Made by a program: the position numbers and the translations under genes
NCBI RefSeq assembly: GCF_022812285.1
Contig: NZ_CP093300.1
Location: forward strand, 3,968,001-4,032,000
Length of the DNA stretch: 64,000 nucleotides
Direction of reading: 5' to 3'
DNA from: Alkalihalobacillus sp. LMS39
GTDB taxonomy: Bacteria > Bacillota > Bacilli > Bacillales > Bacillaceae_F
Shown: positions 35,189-43,999 of the stretch, piece after piece
Numbering within the stretch: position 1 is the stretch's first letter
Layout: the number at the start of each line of letters is the position of its first letter
The notes under the pieces: generated by a model
What the model saw: only the letters and a program-made list of their open reading frames with translations
The model's database searches: none
What the model was told of the DNA's origin: nothing

Positions 35189-35659
35189 TCATTTTCCAGT
35201 TTCTTTTTCTCGGTTCATAAATTGTTGCAATTCATTAATAAAAACATTTATATCTTTAAATTGTTTATAGACAGAAGCGAACCGAACATAGGCTACATCA
35301 TCAACGTCAGCTAATCGTTCCATGACTAATTCACCAACATCTTCACTATTTACTTCATTTGTGCCTTTGCTTCGTAATTGACTTTCAACATCATTGACTA
35401 CCTCTTCAAGTGTGTCTAATGATATCGAACGTTTTTCACAAGCACGGATAAGTCCTCGCACTATTTTTTCTCGACTAAATTCTTGACGTGTTCCATCTTT
35501 TTTTACAACGATAAGAGGAACTTCTTCTACCGTTTCAAACGTAGTAAATCGAAAATTACAAGATTCACATTCTCTTCTTCTACGAATGGAGCGGCTTTCA
35601 TGGCTAGGTCTTGAATCAAGAACTCTAGTTCCATTGAAATGGCATGCTGGACAACGCAT
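35189..35659 (-). CDS. nrdR: Transcriptional regulator NrdR
   Basis: NrdR of 156 aa, starting [20 protein letters not shown], with a four-cysteine zinc ribbon (CPAC, CESC) and an ATP-cone ([20 protein letters not shown]). It senses ATP and dATP and represses ribonucleotide reductase genes. I chose the ATG at 35657-35659; the ATG ten codons earlier lacks family support. In bacilli nrdR lies before dnaB, as here. Confidence 0.96.
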   Translation of the reverse strand: MRCPACHFNGTRVLDSRPSHESRSIRRRRECESCNFRFTTFETVEEVPLIVVKKDGTRQEFSREKIVRGLIRACEKRSISLDTLEEVVNDVESQLRSKGTNEVNSEDVGELVMERLADVDDVAYVRFASVYKQFKDINVFINELQQFMNREKETGK

Positions 35660-35736
35660 AGTATCAACTCCACTTTCACAAAACGACATGTCTTCTCTCT
35701 ATAATAAAGAAAAATGACCAAGAAGACAAGATACGA

Positions 35737-36141
35737 TTACAGCAATTGTTCTCCTAAACCCGAACCAATATATTGTAATTTTTGATCTAACTCTTTATAA
35801 AGCGTGCGAATGACCTTTCTTGAATATCCAAAATCGGTAAAAAACACGGTTTCCGTTCCAACAGAAAAATCCACAGCTGTTTTAAACGGCTTTACTTGGA
35901 TAACTGTTACCGTAACAAAAGCTTTACGAGGTTTTAACATTTGAACATATATTTCGCCACGTTCACTGTCTGCTTTTTTTACTTTATATCCATCTAGCTG
36001 TTGAAACATTTCTGTTATTTCTTTTACTCCTCTGTCCTTTGTTGTTTTATAATATCTTGTTTTGAATTGTTCATCATAATGTTTTTCTGTCGTTTCTGTA
36101 TGGACACTAAAAACTTTTTTTATCGTTTCTTTAAATCCCAT
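35737..36141 (-). CDS. Uncharacterised small protein upstream of nrdR
   Basis: A 134-aa, probably cytosolic protein with a basic N terminus (MGFKETIKKVFSVHTETTEK), a central alternation of strands (GEIYVQMLKPRKAFVTVTVI, TAVDFSVGTETVFFTDFG) and a C-terminal helix. There are no cysteines, no membrane segment and no motif I recognise. AGGTGAGG lies about 6 nt before the ATG at 36139-36141. It sits between speD and nrdR, facing the same way. It reads as a real gene by its ribosome site and composition, but its function is unknown. Confidence 0.75.
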   Translation of the reverse strand: MGFKETIKKVFSVHTETTEKHYDEQFKTRYYKTTKDRGVKEITEMFQQLDGYKVKKADSERGEIYVQMLKPRKAFVTVTVIQVKPFKTAVDFSVGTETVFFTDFGYSRKVIRTLYKELDQKLQYIGSGLGEQLL

Positions 36142-36225
36142 AATTATCCTCACCTATCTTTTTGTTTCTATCTTTATCTTAATAGAAAATTGGTTTGTGG
36201 GCAAATCAATCTCCTTTTTTAGCCA

Positions 36226-36257
36226 TAAAAAAAGAGGTGCATTATATACACCTCTTA
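36226..36257 (-). terminator. Terminator of speD
   Basis: On the minus strand AAGAGGTGT and GCACCTCTT pair around a short loop, followed by seven T, about 12 bp past the speD stop. Confidence 0.85.
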
Positions 36258-36268
36258 CTGTTTTTTCC

Positions 36269-36658
36269 TTAGTAGTTTAACGCTTGAACTTTTCGATTGT
36301 CAACTTTAACTGGACCCATACCTCTAGGAACTTCAATTACTTCACTAGTTTTAGCTTCTAGAGCTTTTGAAATAAATCCAGAAGCTACATTTGGATCAAT
36401 ACGGTCTCCGCAAGTATATACATCAATACTTGCATATCCATGTTCTGGAAAACTGTGAATCGTTAAATGTGATTCCGAAATAATAACGACTCCGCTTACC
36501 CCTTGTGGAGCAAATTTGTGAAACGCAACTTCCCTTACTTCTGCACCAGCTTCTAATGCAGCATCAACAAACACTCGTTCAATGAAATTCATGTCATTCA
36601 ACTTGTCTACGTCGCAACCCCATAACTCTGCAATTACGTGACGACCCATAGTATCCAT
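36269..36658 (-). CDS. speD: S-adenosylmethionine decarboxylase proenzyme
   Basis: SpeD of 129 aa, the prokaryotic class 1B size. It self-cleaves between Glu62 and Ser63 in [20 protein letters not shown], producing the pyruvoyl cofactor; His68 and Cys83 (DVYTCGD), needed for processing and catalysis, are present. The product supplies aminopropyl groups for spermidine synthesis. The start ATG follows AAGGGGGA. Its leader of about 140 nt carries hairpins and a possible ribosome-site sequestering sequence. gapB is upstream, as in B. subtilis. Confidence 0.96.
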   Translation of the reverse strand: MDTMGRHVIAELWGCDVDKLNDMNFIERVFVDAALEAGAEVREVAFHKFAPQGVSGVVIISESHLTIHSFPEHGYASIDVYTCGDRIDPNVASGFISKALEAKTSEVIEVPRGMGPVKVDNRKVQALNY

Positions 36659-36799
36659 GTTGAATCCCCCTTTGTACTGAATTCATGCCTTCTCAAGCAT
36701 GTAGGAACGTTATAATACCACGGGGGAAAGTTAGTCCGAAGAGGTCCTAACCCTTTAAGTAGCCAACGTTTCCTGTTTTTGCTTTAATTGAAGTTCACG
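36659..36799 (-). promoter_or_regulatory. Structured speD leader (candidate regulatory RNA)
   Basis: On the minus strand a strong bulged hairpin (36757-36727; AAAGGGTTAGGACC against GGACTAACTTT, loop TCTTC) is followed directly by TCCCCC (36727-36722). That hexamer is exactly complementary to GGGGGA (36671-36666), the speD ribosome binding site. A second hairpin, CATGC/GCATG, lies between them. This arrangement could switch translation, but the ligand and reality are untested. Confidence 0.5.
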
Positions 36800-36805
36800 A
36801 AAACT

Positions 36806-36834
36806 AGTATACTTGTTTTGATTTTGTTTTGCAA
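36806..36834 (-). promoter_or_regulatory. Promoter of speD
   Basis: On the minus strand TTGCAA (36834-36829), a 17-bp spacer and TATACT (36811-36806) form a plausible sigma-A promoter, giving a leader of about 140 nt. Confidence 0.65.
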
Positions 36835-36952
36835 TATTATTTTTAAACAATACCAAAACGAATACTCTCCCCCTATTATTCCAACATTTTCGTGAGATAG
36901 GGATTCACAGCCTATGAGTTATTGTGCACGTTTGATTTGGCTTTATGCAGTC

Positions 36953-37978
36953 CTATGAAATTTCCTCATACACCTTTAGTTGTTGAGCGACCATAGCAAC
37001 TACATCAACAACACGACATGAATATCCCCATTCATTGTCATACCATGCAATGACCTTCACTTGTCTTTTCCCAATCATCATTGTCGATAAACCGTCAATA
37101 ATGGCTGAGTTCGCATTCCCATTATAATCAATCGATACTAATGGTTCATCAGAATACCCTAAGATGCCTTTTAAGTTTCCTTCTGCCGCCTTTTTTAATG
37201 CAGCATTTACGTCTTCGACTGTCGCTTCTTTTTGTAGTGTAAAGACACAATCGACTAATGACACGTTAGGTGTTGGTACCCGTAGAGCCATTCCATTTAT
37301 TTTCCCTTCTAAATGTGGTAACACTTTTGCAATTGCTTTTGCAGCTCCAGTTGTTGTCGGAATAATGGATTGTGCACACGCTCTAGCTCTGCGTAAATCT
37401 TTATGAGGATTATCAATATTTTTTTGGTCATTCGTATAAGAATGAACCGTTGTCATTAATCCCGCTTCAATTCCAAACTGATTATCAATGACTTTTATAA
37501 CTGGTGCTAAACAATTTGTCGTACATGACGCATTAGAGACAATATGATGGTCATGAGTGTTATATTCAGCTTCATTTACACCGTATACAATTGTTTTATC
37601 TTCATTTTTACCAGGTGCTGTAATCACTACTTTTTTTGCTCCTGCTTCTAAGTGATAGCCAGCTTCTTCTTTTGATTTAAATTTTCCAGTTGCTTCAATG
37701 ACGATATCAACTTCTAATTGTCGCCAAGGCAATAGCTTAGGGTCTCTCGACTGAACTAATGAAATAACTTGACCATTAACGATTAGCTCTTTATTTGTAC
37801 AAGAAACAGTTCCTTGAAATGGGCCATGAATGGAATCATATTTAAGCATATGCGCTAATGTTTCTGCCGGATAAGACGCATTGATGGCCACAATAGAAAA
37901 ATCTTCATTTTCAATAGCCTTTCGAAAAACCATTCTTCCGATTCGTCCAAACCCATTTATTGCAACTTTTGCCATCAT
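36953..37978 (-). CDS. gapB: Gluconeogenic glyceraldehyde-3-phosphate dehydrogenase
   Basis: GAPDH of 341 aa. NAD(P)-binding GFGRIGRMVFRKAI and the catalytic cysteine in SNASCTTNCLAPV are intact. The position between speD and coaE matches B. subtilis gapB, the mainly NADP-dependent enzyme working towards gluconeogenesis; the cofactor preference here is inferred from that. AGGAGGGG precedes the ATG. Two CcpN-like boxes flank the promoter core, fitting repression during glycolytic growth. Confidence 0.93.
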   Translation of the reverse strand: MMAKVAINGFGRIGRMVFRKAIENEDFSIVAINASYPAETLAHMLKYDSIHGPFQGTVSCTNKELIVNGQVISLVQSRDPKLLPWRQLEVDIVIEATGKFKSKEEAGYHLEAGAKKVVITAPGKNEDKTIVYGVNEAEYNTHDHHIVSNASCTTNCLAPVIKVIDNQFGIEAGLMTTVHSYTNDQKNIDNPHKDLRRARACAQSIIPTTTGAAKAIAKVLPHLEGKINGMALRVPTPNVSLVDCVFTLQKEATVEDVNAALKKAAEGNLKGILGYSDEPLVSIDYNGNANSAIIDGLSTMMIGKRQVKVIAWYDNEWGYSCRVVDVVAMVAQQLKVYEEIS

Positions 37979-37998
37979 AAAGATAACCCCTCCTGAAT

Positions 37999-38048
37999 TA
38001 TGTTATACTATACTAACAATTATATTAAAAAGTATAACACATTGTTCA
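37999..38048 (-). promoter_or_regulatory. gapB promoter with two CcpN-like boxes
   Basis: On the minus strand TGAACA (38048-38043), an 18-bp spacer and TATAAT (38024-38019) form the promoter. The spacer holds TGTGTTATACT (38041-38031) and the start-site region holds TATGTTATACT on the plus strand (37999-38009). Both fit the CcpN motif TRTGHYATAYW exactly as I recall it, in inverted orientation. Confidence 0.75.
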
Positions 38049-38078
38049 GGAATGTGAGATATTTTATTTTAAAAAAAT

Positions 38079-38114
38079 AAAAAAACTTGGATATCTATTT
38101 TATCCAAGTTTTTT
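38079..38114. terminator. Terminator of the coaE transcript
   Basis: AACTTGGATA and TATCCAAGTT form a 10-bp stem with A and T runs on both sides, between the coaE stop and the gapB promoter. Confidence 0.88.
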
Positions 38115-38128
38115 CGATGAGAAATCGA

Positions 38129-38728
38129 TTATGTTGTTATTATGTTCCACTTTGTTAATATTTGTATAAGCTGTTGTTTTGTTTGCTCTATTGCTCCATT
38201 GTTATAAATAACCTCATCTGCTAATGCAATTTTTTCTTTTAATGGCATTTGCGATTGAATTCTGCTTATTGCTTCTTTTTCAGAGCAATTATCACGAGAA
38301 ACAAGTCGTGTTAGTTGTACATCTTCGTCCACATAAACGAGAATAACCTTATCAACCATATGTGTTAATTTACTTTCAAACAGAAGGGGAATATCATAAG
38401 CAATATGCTTTACCCCTTCTTTAAGTAATTCAGTTTTCCGTTCTATCATTGTTTTTCGAACAGCAGGATGAACGATGGAATTTAATACCGCTCTTTCTTT
38501 TTCATCATTAAATATAATTTGACCTAACTGTTTTCGGTTAATCGTATTATCGGCAAGAAGAACTGATTCACCAAAATGATCGATAATTTGATGATAGGCA
38601 TCTTGACCCGGCATGACAACTTCTCTTGCAATCATATCTGCATCGATAACAGGGATATTATGCTGTTTCAACATTGTGGTTACTGTTGATTTTCCACTGG
38701 CAATTCCGCCGGTTAGTCCGATTATCAT
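38129..38728 (-). CDS. coaE: Dephospho-CoA kinase
   Basis: CoaE of 199 aa catalyses the last step of coenzyme A synthesis. It starts MIIGLTGGIASGKSTVTTML, which contains the P-loop, followed by DADMIAREVVMPG and the lid region with DNCSEKEAISRIQSQM. I chose the ATG at 38726-38728 with AAGGAG upstream; the 49-residue longer reading is an overlap with ytaF in another frame. ytaF ends 11 bp upstream. Confidence 0.95.
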   Translation of the reverse strand: MIIGLTGGIASGKSTVTTMLKQHNIPVIDADMIAREVVMPGQDAYHQIIDHFGESVLLADNTINRKQLGQIIFNDEKERAVLNSIVHPAVRKTMIERKTELLKEGVKHIAYDIPLLFESKLTHMVDKVILVYVDEDVQLTRLVSRDNCSEKEAISRIQSQMPLKEKIALADEVIYNNGAIEQTKQQLIQILTKWNIITT

Positions 38729-38739
38729 ATTTGTCTCCT

Positions 38740-39405
38740 TTAAGAAAAAATATTCCATAAACCAAGTAAAATGAGTAATAGGCCTGGGACATATGAAACC
38801 TTCTGGACCCAGTAGGAGTCCGCGAAGCGAAAGCCACTCTTCATTCCAAATGTAACGAATAAAGCGCTCATGCATGCCACACTAATCGCCATCACGATAG
38901 GTGAATAGCCAATTAATGCTGCACCAATCCCGGCACCAAACGCATCAAGAGATAAGGCAATCCCTAATAAAAATGCTTCTCTTCCCGTAATTGTCCCTGA
39001 TTTATCAAAATCAGCTTCCATAGGTTTTCGTAGAATTCGTATGACTAATCCAAGCATTTTAATTTCAAAAGCAACTATCACTTTTGTTTCTTGGTTCTCT
39101 TGTACTTCAACATGTTCAGGTTCTTGTTCATTAGCAGGTTTTTTTAGTCCTTGGTAAACAGCCCACGTCCCAATTAAAATTAAGATGAGCCCGCCAATCA
39201 TTTCAGCAATACTCGGGGACATGTACGTTTGTATGAAAGTACCAAACCCCATCGCAATTAAAATAGAGAACGCTGAACACATCGCGATTAATAAAAGTGA
39301 TTTAATTGGCAGTCGCATTTTTCGTAAACCATATGTTAAACCTACACCAAAACTATCTAAACTAACTGCTAAAGCTAATACAAGTAAAGAGAGAAGTTCG
39401 ACCAT
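38740..39405 (-). CDS. ytaF: Sporulation membrane protein YtaF (MntP/DUF204-like)
   Basis: Membrane protein of 221 aa with six hydrophobic helices. The two related halves each contain an aspartate motif typical of the MntP-like fold (ALAVSLDSFGVGLTYG and GIALSLDAFGAGIGAAL), as in manganese exporters. The YtaF branch is found in spore formers; transport of a metal is inference. I chose the ATG at 39403-39405 with AAGGAG upstream. It is in a polA-mutM-ytaF-coaE cluster, as in B. subtilis. Confidence 0.9.
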   Translation of the reverse strand: MVELLSLLVLALAVSLDSFGVGLTYGLRKMRLPIKSLLLIAMCSAFSILIAMGFGTFIQTYMSPSIAEMIGGLILILIGTWAVYQGLKKPANEQEPEHVEVQENQETKVIVAFEIKMLGLVIRILRKPMEADFDKSGTITGREAFLLGIALSLDAFGAGIGAALIGYSPIVMAISVACMSALFVTFGMKSGFRFADSYWVQKVSYVPGLLLILLGLWNIFS

Positions 39406-39474
39406 TGTAAAAGCTCCTTCCACCTAACTAAAAACTGATAAGATAGTATATGGTTAGAGCTAATCCAATGTACT

Positions 39475-40299
39475 TCATTTTTGGCAACGATGGCAATAAT
39501 GCGTTCCTCTTCCTCCAACGACTGTTTTTGAAATTGGCGTCCCACAAACACGGCAAGGTTCATTTTCCCTTCCATAAACAAGCAAATATTGTTGGAAAAA
39601 TCCCATATCTCCTTGACCATTTACATAAGACTTAATCGAGCTTCCTCCTTGGTCAACAGCTTCTTGTAACGTATGAATAATTTCTTGATGTAGCTTTTTA
39701 GCTTGTTTCTTCGTAATATCCTTTGCAAATGTTTCTGGATAAATATTTGCTCGAAACAAAGCTTCGTCTACGTAAATATTTCCTAAACCGACGACTGTTT
39801 TTTGATCCAATAGTACTACTTTCACTTTTCGATTCGTATGTTTAAAGGAAGATAGCAATAATTCCGGCGTGAATTCAGAGGAAAATGGTTCTACCCCTAA
39901 TTGAGAAAGAGGCATCACTTTTTCTTCTTCGCCTTTCACAAATAAATGCATCGTTCCAAATTTACGAACGTCTTGGTAACGCAATTCGGTTTTGTCTGTA
40001 AAGGTAAAAATAACATGAACATGTTTATTTATCTCGTCTGTTTTCTGAAATAAACCATATCTACCTTCCATTCGTAAATGTGAAACAAGAACATAGTCGG
40101 TGAAAACAAACTTTAAAAATTTCCCTCGCCGATCAATTTTTTCAATCGTTTGTCCTTGTAATAAAAATTCAAACTGTTTTATATCATCTGGTTTTTTTAT
40201 TATTTTAGGCCAACGAATGTCCACGGAATCAATTGTCTTGCCTATAACTAATTGTTGTAACGTTCGTTTTACTGTTTCTACTTCAGGTAATTCTGGCAT
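39475..40299 (-). CDS. mutM: Formamidopyrimidine-DNA glycosylase
   Basis: Fpg of 274 aa that removes 8-oxoguanine and nicks abasic sites. The catalytic N terminus PELPEVETVKRTL is present, with the lysine region (LKFVFTDYVLVSHLRMEGRYG), the helix-two-turn-helix (GLGNIYVDEALFRANI) and the C-terminal four-cysteine zinc finger CRVC and CHRC. It starts 11 bp after the polA stop, as in B. subtilis. Confidence 0.97.
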   Translation of the reverse strand: MPELPEVETVKRTLQQLVIGKTIDSVDIRWPKIIKKPDDIKQFEFLLQGQTIEKIDRRGKFLKFVFTDYVLVSHLRMEGRYGLFQKTDEINKHVHVIFTFTDKTELRYQDVRKFGTMHLFVKGEEEKVMPLSQLGVEPFSSEFTPELLLSSFKHTNRKVKVVLLDQKTVVGLGNIYVDEALFRANIYPETFAKDITKKQAKKLHQEIIHTLQEAVDQGGSSIKSYVNGQGDMGFFQQYLLVYGRENEPCRVCGTPISKTVVGGRGTHYCHRCQK

Positions 40300-40310
40300 T
40301 GAAATTCTCC

Positions 40311-42932
40311 TTATTTAGCATCATACCAAGTCTTTCCGTACTCAAGTTCTACTTTTAAAGGAACTTCTAACGCTAATGCTTGTTCCATGACTTCAGGAAC
40401 GATTTTTTTCATCAGTTCTAGTTCATCTTTTGGCACTTCAAAAATTAACTCATCGTGTACTTGTAACAATAATCGACTTTGAAGCTTTTCCTTTTCAAGC
40501 CTTGTTGCCATGTCGACCATCGCTTTTTTTATAATGTCAGCCGCTGTCCCTTGAATCGGTGTATTCATCGCTGTACGCTCAGCAAAGCTTCGCAAGTTAA
40601 AATTACGACTCGTAATATCTTGTAAATATCGACGACGATGAAGCAATGTTGTGACATACCCTTTTTCTCTTGCAAGTTCCACAATATTGTCCATATATTC
40701 TTTTACTTTCGGATACGTCTCAAAATATCGATTAATAAATTCAGCTGCTTCTTTTCTTGTGATATTTAAATTTTGCGATAGCCCATAATCACTTATGCCA
40801 TATACAATGCCAAAGTTAACTGCTTTTGCTCCACGTCTCATGTCAGACGTCACATCTTCTTCCTTAACATGAAACACATCCATCGCTGTTTTCGTATGGA
40901 TATCCATGTTTTCGTTAAAAGCAGAAATTAATTTATCATCTTTTGCAATATGAGCCAAAACTCTTAACTCAATTTGAGAATAGTCAGCTGCTAATATGAG
41001 CCAATCTGTTTCAGATGGAACAAACGCCTTTCTTATTTTCCGTCCCTCTTCTAGACGAATCGGAATGTTTTGCAGATTAGGCTCGGTTGAACTTAACCGC
41101 CCTGTTTGTGTAAGAGCCTGGTTAAAGATCGTATGAATTTTTTTTGTATTTTTATGAACGACCTTTGTTAGTCCTTCAATATAAGTCGATTGAAGCTTTC
41201 CAAGTTGACGATAATGAAGAATTTGTTCTATTATTTCATGTTTATCTTTTAATTTTTCAAGAACATCTGCAGAAGTAGAATATCCTGTTTTTGTTTTTTT
41301 CAAAGCAGGGAGTCCTAGTTTTTCAAATAATATTTCACCTAACTGTTTTGGTGAATTAATATTAAATGACTGACCAGCTAATTCATGAATGGAATTCTCA
41401 AGCTTTGCTAGTTTTTCGGCTAATTCCTCACCCATTTTATCGAGGACAGCCGTATCGACTTTCACTCCTGTTGATTCCATCTTCCCAAGAATGACGGAAA
41501 GCGGCATTTCAAGTTCTTTGCACAATTCATATTGCTCATTTTCCTGTAATTCTTTTTCTAATGTATCTTTTAACTCAAACATTGTTTGCGCTTTTCGTAT
41601 TAAATGTTGCTCAAGTGTATCATTTTCAGGTACTTTTCGCTTTGCTCCTTTCCCATACACAGCTTCATCATAATCAACAAGCTGCTTGCCTTGTCGCTTA
41701 CTAATATCAGCTAGTTCATGGGAAGAAACAGAAGGGTCCAATATATAGGAAGCAATTAAAAAGTCAAAATCAATGCCATTTAATTCAATGCCTTGCCAGC
41801 CTAAGGCAACGGTTGCTTTCTTAGCGTCAAATACCCACTTCTTATTATCACTCTTAGCCCACGCATAAAATGCTTCTGACTGAAGTGCTTGTTCCGTTAA
41901 ATAAAACTTACCCTTTTCGTTTGCTATAGCTACTCCAACAATGTCAGCTTGATGATAGTTTTCCTCTAATACTTCAATGACTACTGCTGCTGGGCTGCTT
42001 AGTTGGTCTGTTACTTCAGAAATAACCTCATATTTGACTTCTTCTTTCGTCATTGTAGATTGTTGCTCTTCTCCGCCAACCCGTTCTAATAAAGAGTTAA
42101 ACTCCAATTCTTTAAAAAGCGTAATAATCTCTTGTTTGTCTGGATTTTCAAATGTCATCTCGGCAAACTCAATATTGACGGGAACATCTCGGAAAATTGT
42201 TGCTAATTCTTTACTCATCAATGCTTGTTCTTGATTTTCCTCTAACCGTTCTTTCATTTTTTTTCCTGAAATTTTATCAATCGACTGCAATACTTGTTCA
42301 ACTGAATGATATTCTTTTAATAATTTTAATGCTGTCTTTTCCCCAATCCCTGGTACACCTGGGATATTATCTGAACTATCGCCCATTAATCCTTTCATAT
42401 CAATAATTTGTAGAGGAGATATTCCGTATTTTTCCTCAAGTGCTTTTTCATCGTATGTTTCTACATTTGTTATTCCTTTTCGAGTTAAAGAAACCGTTAC
42501 ATGATTCGAAACAAGCTGAAGTAAATCTTTATCTCCTGAAAACACTTTTACATTCCAATTTTCTTGCTCGGCGCGTTTTGAAATGGTTCCAATAATATCA
42601 TCTGCTTCATAGTTTTCTAATTCAAAACGAGAAATGTTAAACGCATCTAATACTTTGCGAATATACGGGAATTGTTCTGACAACTCATGGGGCGTTTTTT
42701 GACGACCACTTTTATATTCTCCATATGTATTATGACGAAACGTTGTTTTACCTGCATCAAATGCAACAAGCATATGTGTCGGTTTTTCTTCTTCAATGAT
42801 TTTTAACAACATTGTTGTAAAGCCATACACAGCATTTGTATACACACCTTTCTCATTGTTTAACAAAGGCAACGCAAAAAATGCTCGGTAAGCAATACTA
42901 TTTCCATCTACTAATATGAGTTTATTCAACAT
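40311..42932 (-). CDS. polA: DNA polymerase I
   Basis: PolA of 873 aa. The N-terminal 5' nuclease domain (LILVDGNSIAYRAFFALP, GVPGIGEKTALKLL) is followed by a 3' exonuclease-like domain lacking the usual acidic quartet (GIELNGIDFDFLIASYILDP), as in other Bacillus enzymes, and the polymerase domain with motif A AADYSQIELRVLAHIA, motif B RRGAKAVNFGIVYGISDYGL and motif C LLQVHDELIFEVP. I chose the ATG at 42930-42932, preceded by GCGGGGGG and matching the family start. Confidence 0.95.
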   Translation of the reverse strand: MLNKLILVDGNSIAYRAFFALPLLNNEKGVYTNAVYGFTTMLLKIIEEEKPTHMLVAFDAGKTTFRHNTYGEYKSGRQKTPHELSEQFPYIRKVLDAFNISRFELENYEADDIIGTISKRAEQENWNVKVFSGDKDLLQLVSNHVTVSLTRKGITNVETYDEKALEEKYGISPLQIIDMKGLMGDSSDNIPGVPGIGEKTALKLLKEYHSVEQVLQSIDKISGKKMKERLEENQEQALMSKELATIFRDVPVNIEFAEMTFENPDKQEIITLFKELEFNSLLERVGGEEQQSTMTKEEVKYEVISEVTDQLSSPAAVVIEVLEENYHQADIVGVAIANEKGKFYLTEQALQSEAFYAWAKSDNKKWVFDAKKATVALGWQGIELNGIDFDFLIASYILDPSVSSHELADISKRQGKQLVDYDEAVYGKGAKRKVPENDTLEQHLIRKAQTMFELKDTLEKELQENEQYELCKELEMPLSVILGKMESTGVKVDTAVLDKMGEELAEKLAKLENSIHELAGQSFNINSPKQLGEILFEKLGLPALKKTKTGYSTSADVLEKLKDKHEIIEQILHYRQLGKLQSTYIEGLTKVVHKNTKKIHTIFNQALTQTGRLSSTEPNLQNIPIRLEEGRKIRKAFVPSETDWLILAADYSQIELRVLAHIAKDDKLISAFNENMDIHTKTAMDVFHVKEEDVTSDMRRGAKAVNFGIVYGISDYGLSQNLNITRKEAAEFINRYFETYPKVKEYMDNIVELAREKGYVTTLLHRRRYLQDITSRNFNLRSFAERTAMNTPIQGTAADIIKKAMVDMATRLEKEKLQSRLLLQVHDELIFEVPKDELELMKKIVPEVMEQALALEVPLKVELEYGKTWYDAK

Positions 42933-42994
42933 AAACCCCCCGCTTTCTTCTTCATTCTCAAGTAGCTTCATTTTATCATATCAAGGAACGAATG

Positions 42995-43036
42995 AAAAAA
43001 AAGAGGACGACTCATTTTTCTCATTGAGTCATCCTA
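42995..43036 (-). terminator. Terminator of hflKC
   Basis: On the minus strand AGGATGACTCA and TGAGTCGTCCT pair over 11 bp (one G-U) with a 10-nt loop, followed by eight T. It lies between the hflC stop and the polA start. Confidence 0.9.
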
Positions 43037-43069
43037 CTTTTAATACCTTCGATTCGATTTTTCGCTTTC

Positions 43070-43999
43070 TTACTCGAGTTCACCCATTAACAGCCGTGCA
43101 TATGGAGAATTCGCTGGTAAAACAATGACAGTTTCATCATCGATTGTTGTTTCATAAGACTGTAATGTTCGATATAAATTATAAAATTCAACATCTTGGC
43201 TAAATGCTTCATTATAAAGCTTAGCAGCTTCAGCTTCCCCTTCTGCTTCGATTTCTGCTGCATCTGCTGTTGCTTTTGCAATCATCTCTTGAACTTCTTT
43301 ATCCGTATTTGCACGAATCCGATTGGCATCAGCATCACCTTGTGATAAATATTCTTGTGCTGTTGAATTTCGTTCAGAAATCATTCGTCGATACACCGCT
43401 TGTTCGTTTTCCTCAGGTAAATCCGTTCGTTTCATTCGAATATCTGTAACCGAAATCCCATATTGGTCTCGTTCAAGCAAGTCATTGACACTATCACGCA
43501 CACGTTCATTAAAGCTCCCACGCGTTGAACTCTCATCATTAATAATTTCATCGTAATCTAATTGCCCTAACTCTGCACGAATAACAGAGAAAATAAAGTT
43601 TGCCATTATCGACTCCGCGTTTTCAACAGAGCGTGCATTCGAAATCATTAATTGTGGATTATCGACTTTCCAGACGGCATAATTATCGACTAGCATTCTC
43701 TTTTTATCTCTCGTATTAATTTCAGCAGGAGTGACATCATAAATCATTTGATACTTTGGTAATGTCGTAACCGTTTGAATAAACGGGATTTTATAACTTA
43801 AGCCTGGCTCTGTTTCCACTCTTACCACTTCACCAAACTGTCGAACAATCTTATATTCTCCTTGTTGAACAATAAAAAGATTGCTTACAATTGTCGCGAT
43901 AATAACAATAATAATCGCGATGGTAATTCCTATTTTTGAATATTTTTTCCACTCATCACCTGGTCGACGTTCGTTAATATCTACAATATTATCACTCAT
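43070..43999 (-). CDS. hflC: HflC, SPFH-family modulator of FtsH
   Basis: Membrane-anchored prohibitin-homology protein of 309 aa with one N-terminal helix (residues about 21-42), then the SPFH domain (IVQQGEYKIVRQFGEVVRVE) and an alanine-rich coiled coil (KATADAAEIEAEGEAEAAKL). With HflK it forms cage-like assemblies around the FtsH protease in other bacteria. I chose the ATG at 43997-43999, with AAGGAGG upstream, overlapping the hflK stop by 8 bp. Confidence 0.93.
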   Translation of the reverse strand: MSDNIVDINERRPGDEWKKYSKIGITIAIIIVIIATIVSNLFIVQQGEYKIVRQFGEVVRVETEPGLSYKIPFIQTVTTLPKYQMIYDVTPAEINTRDKKRMLVDNYAVWKVDNPQLMISNARSVENAESIMANFIFSVIRAELGQLDYDEIINDESSTRGSFNERVRDSVNDLLERDQYGISVTDIRMKRTDLPEENEQAVYRRMISERNSTAQEYLSQGDADANRIRANTDKEVQEMIAKATADAAEIEAEGEAEAAKLYNEAFSQDVEFYNLYRTLQSYETTIDDETVIVLPANSPYARLLMGELE

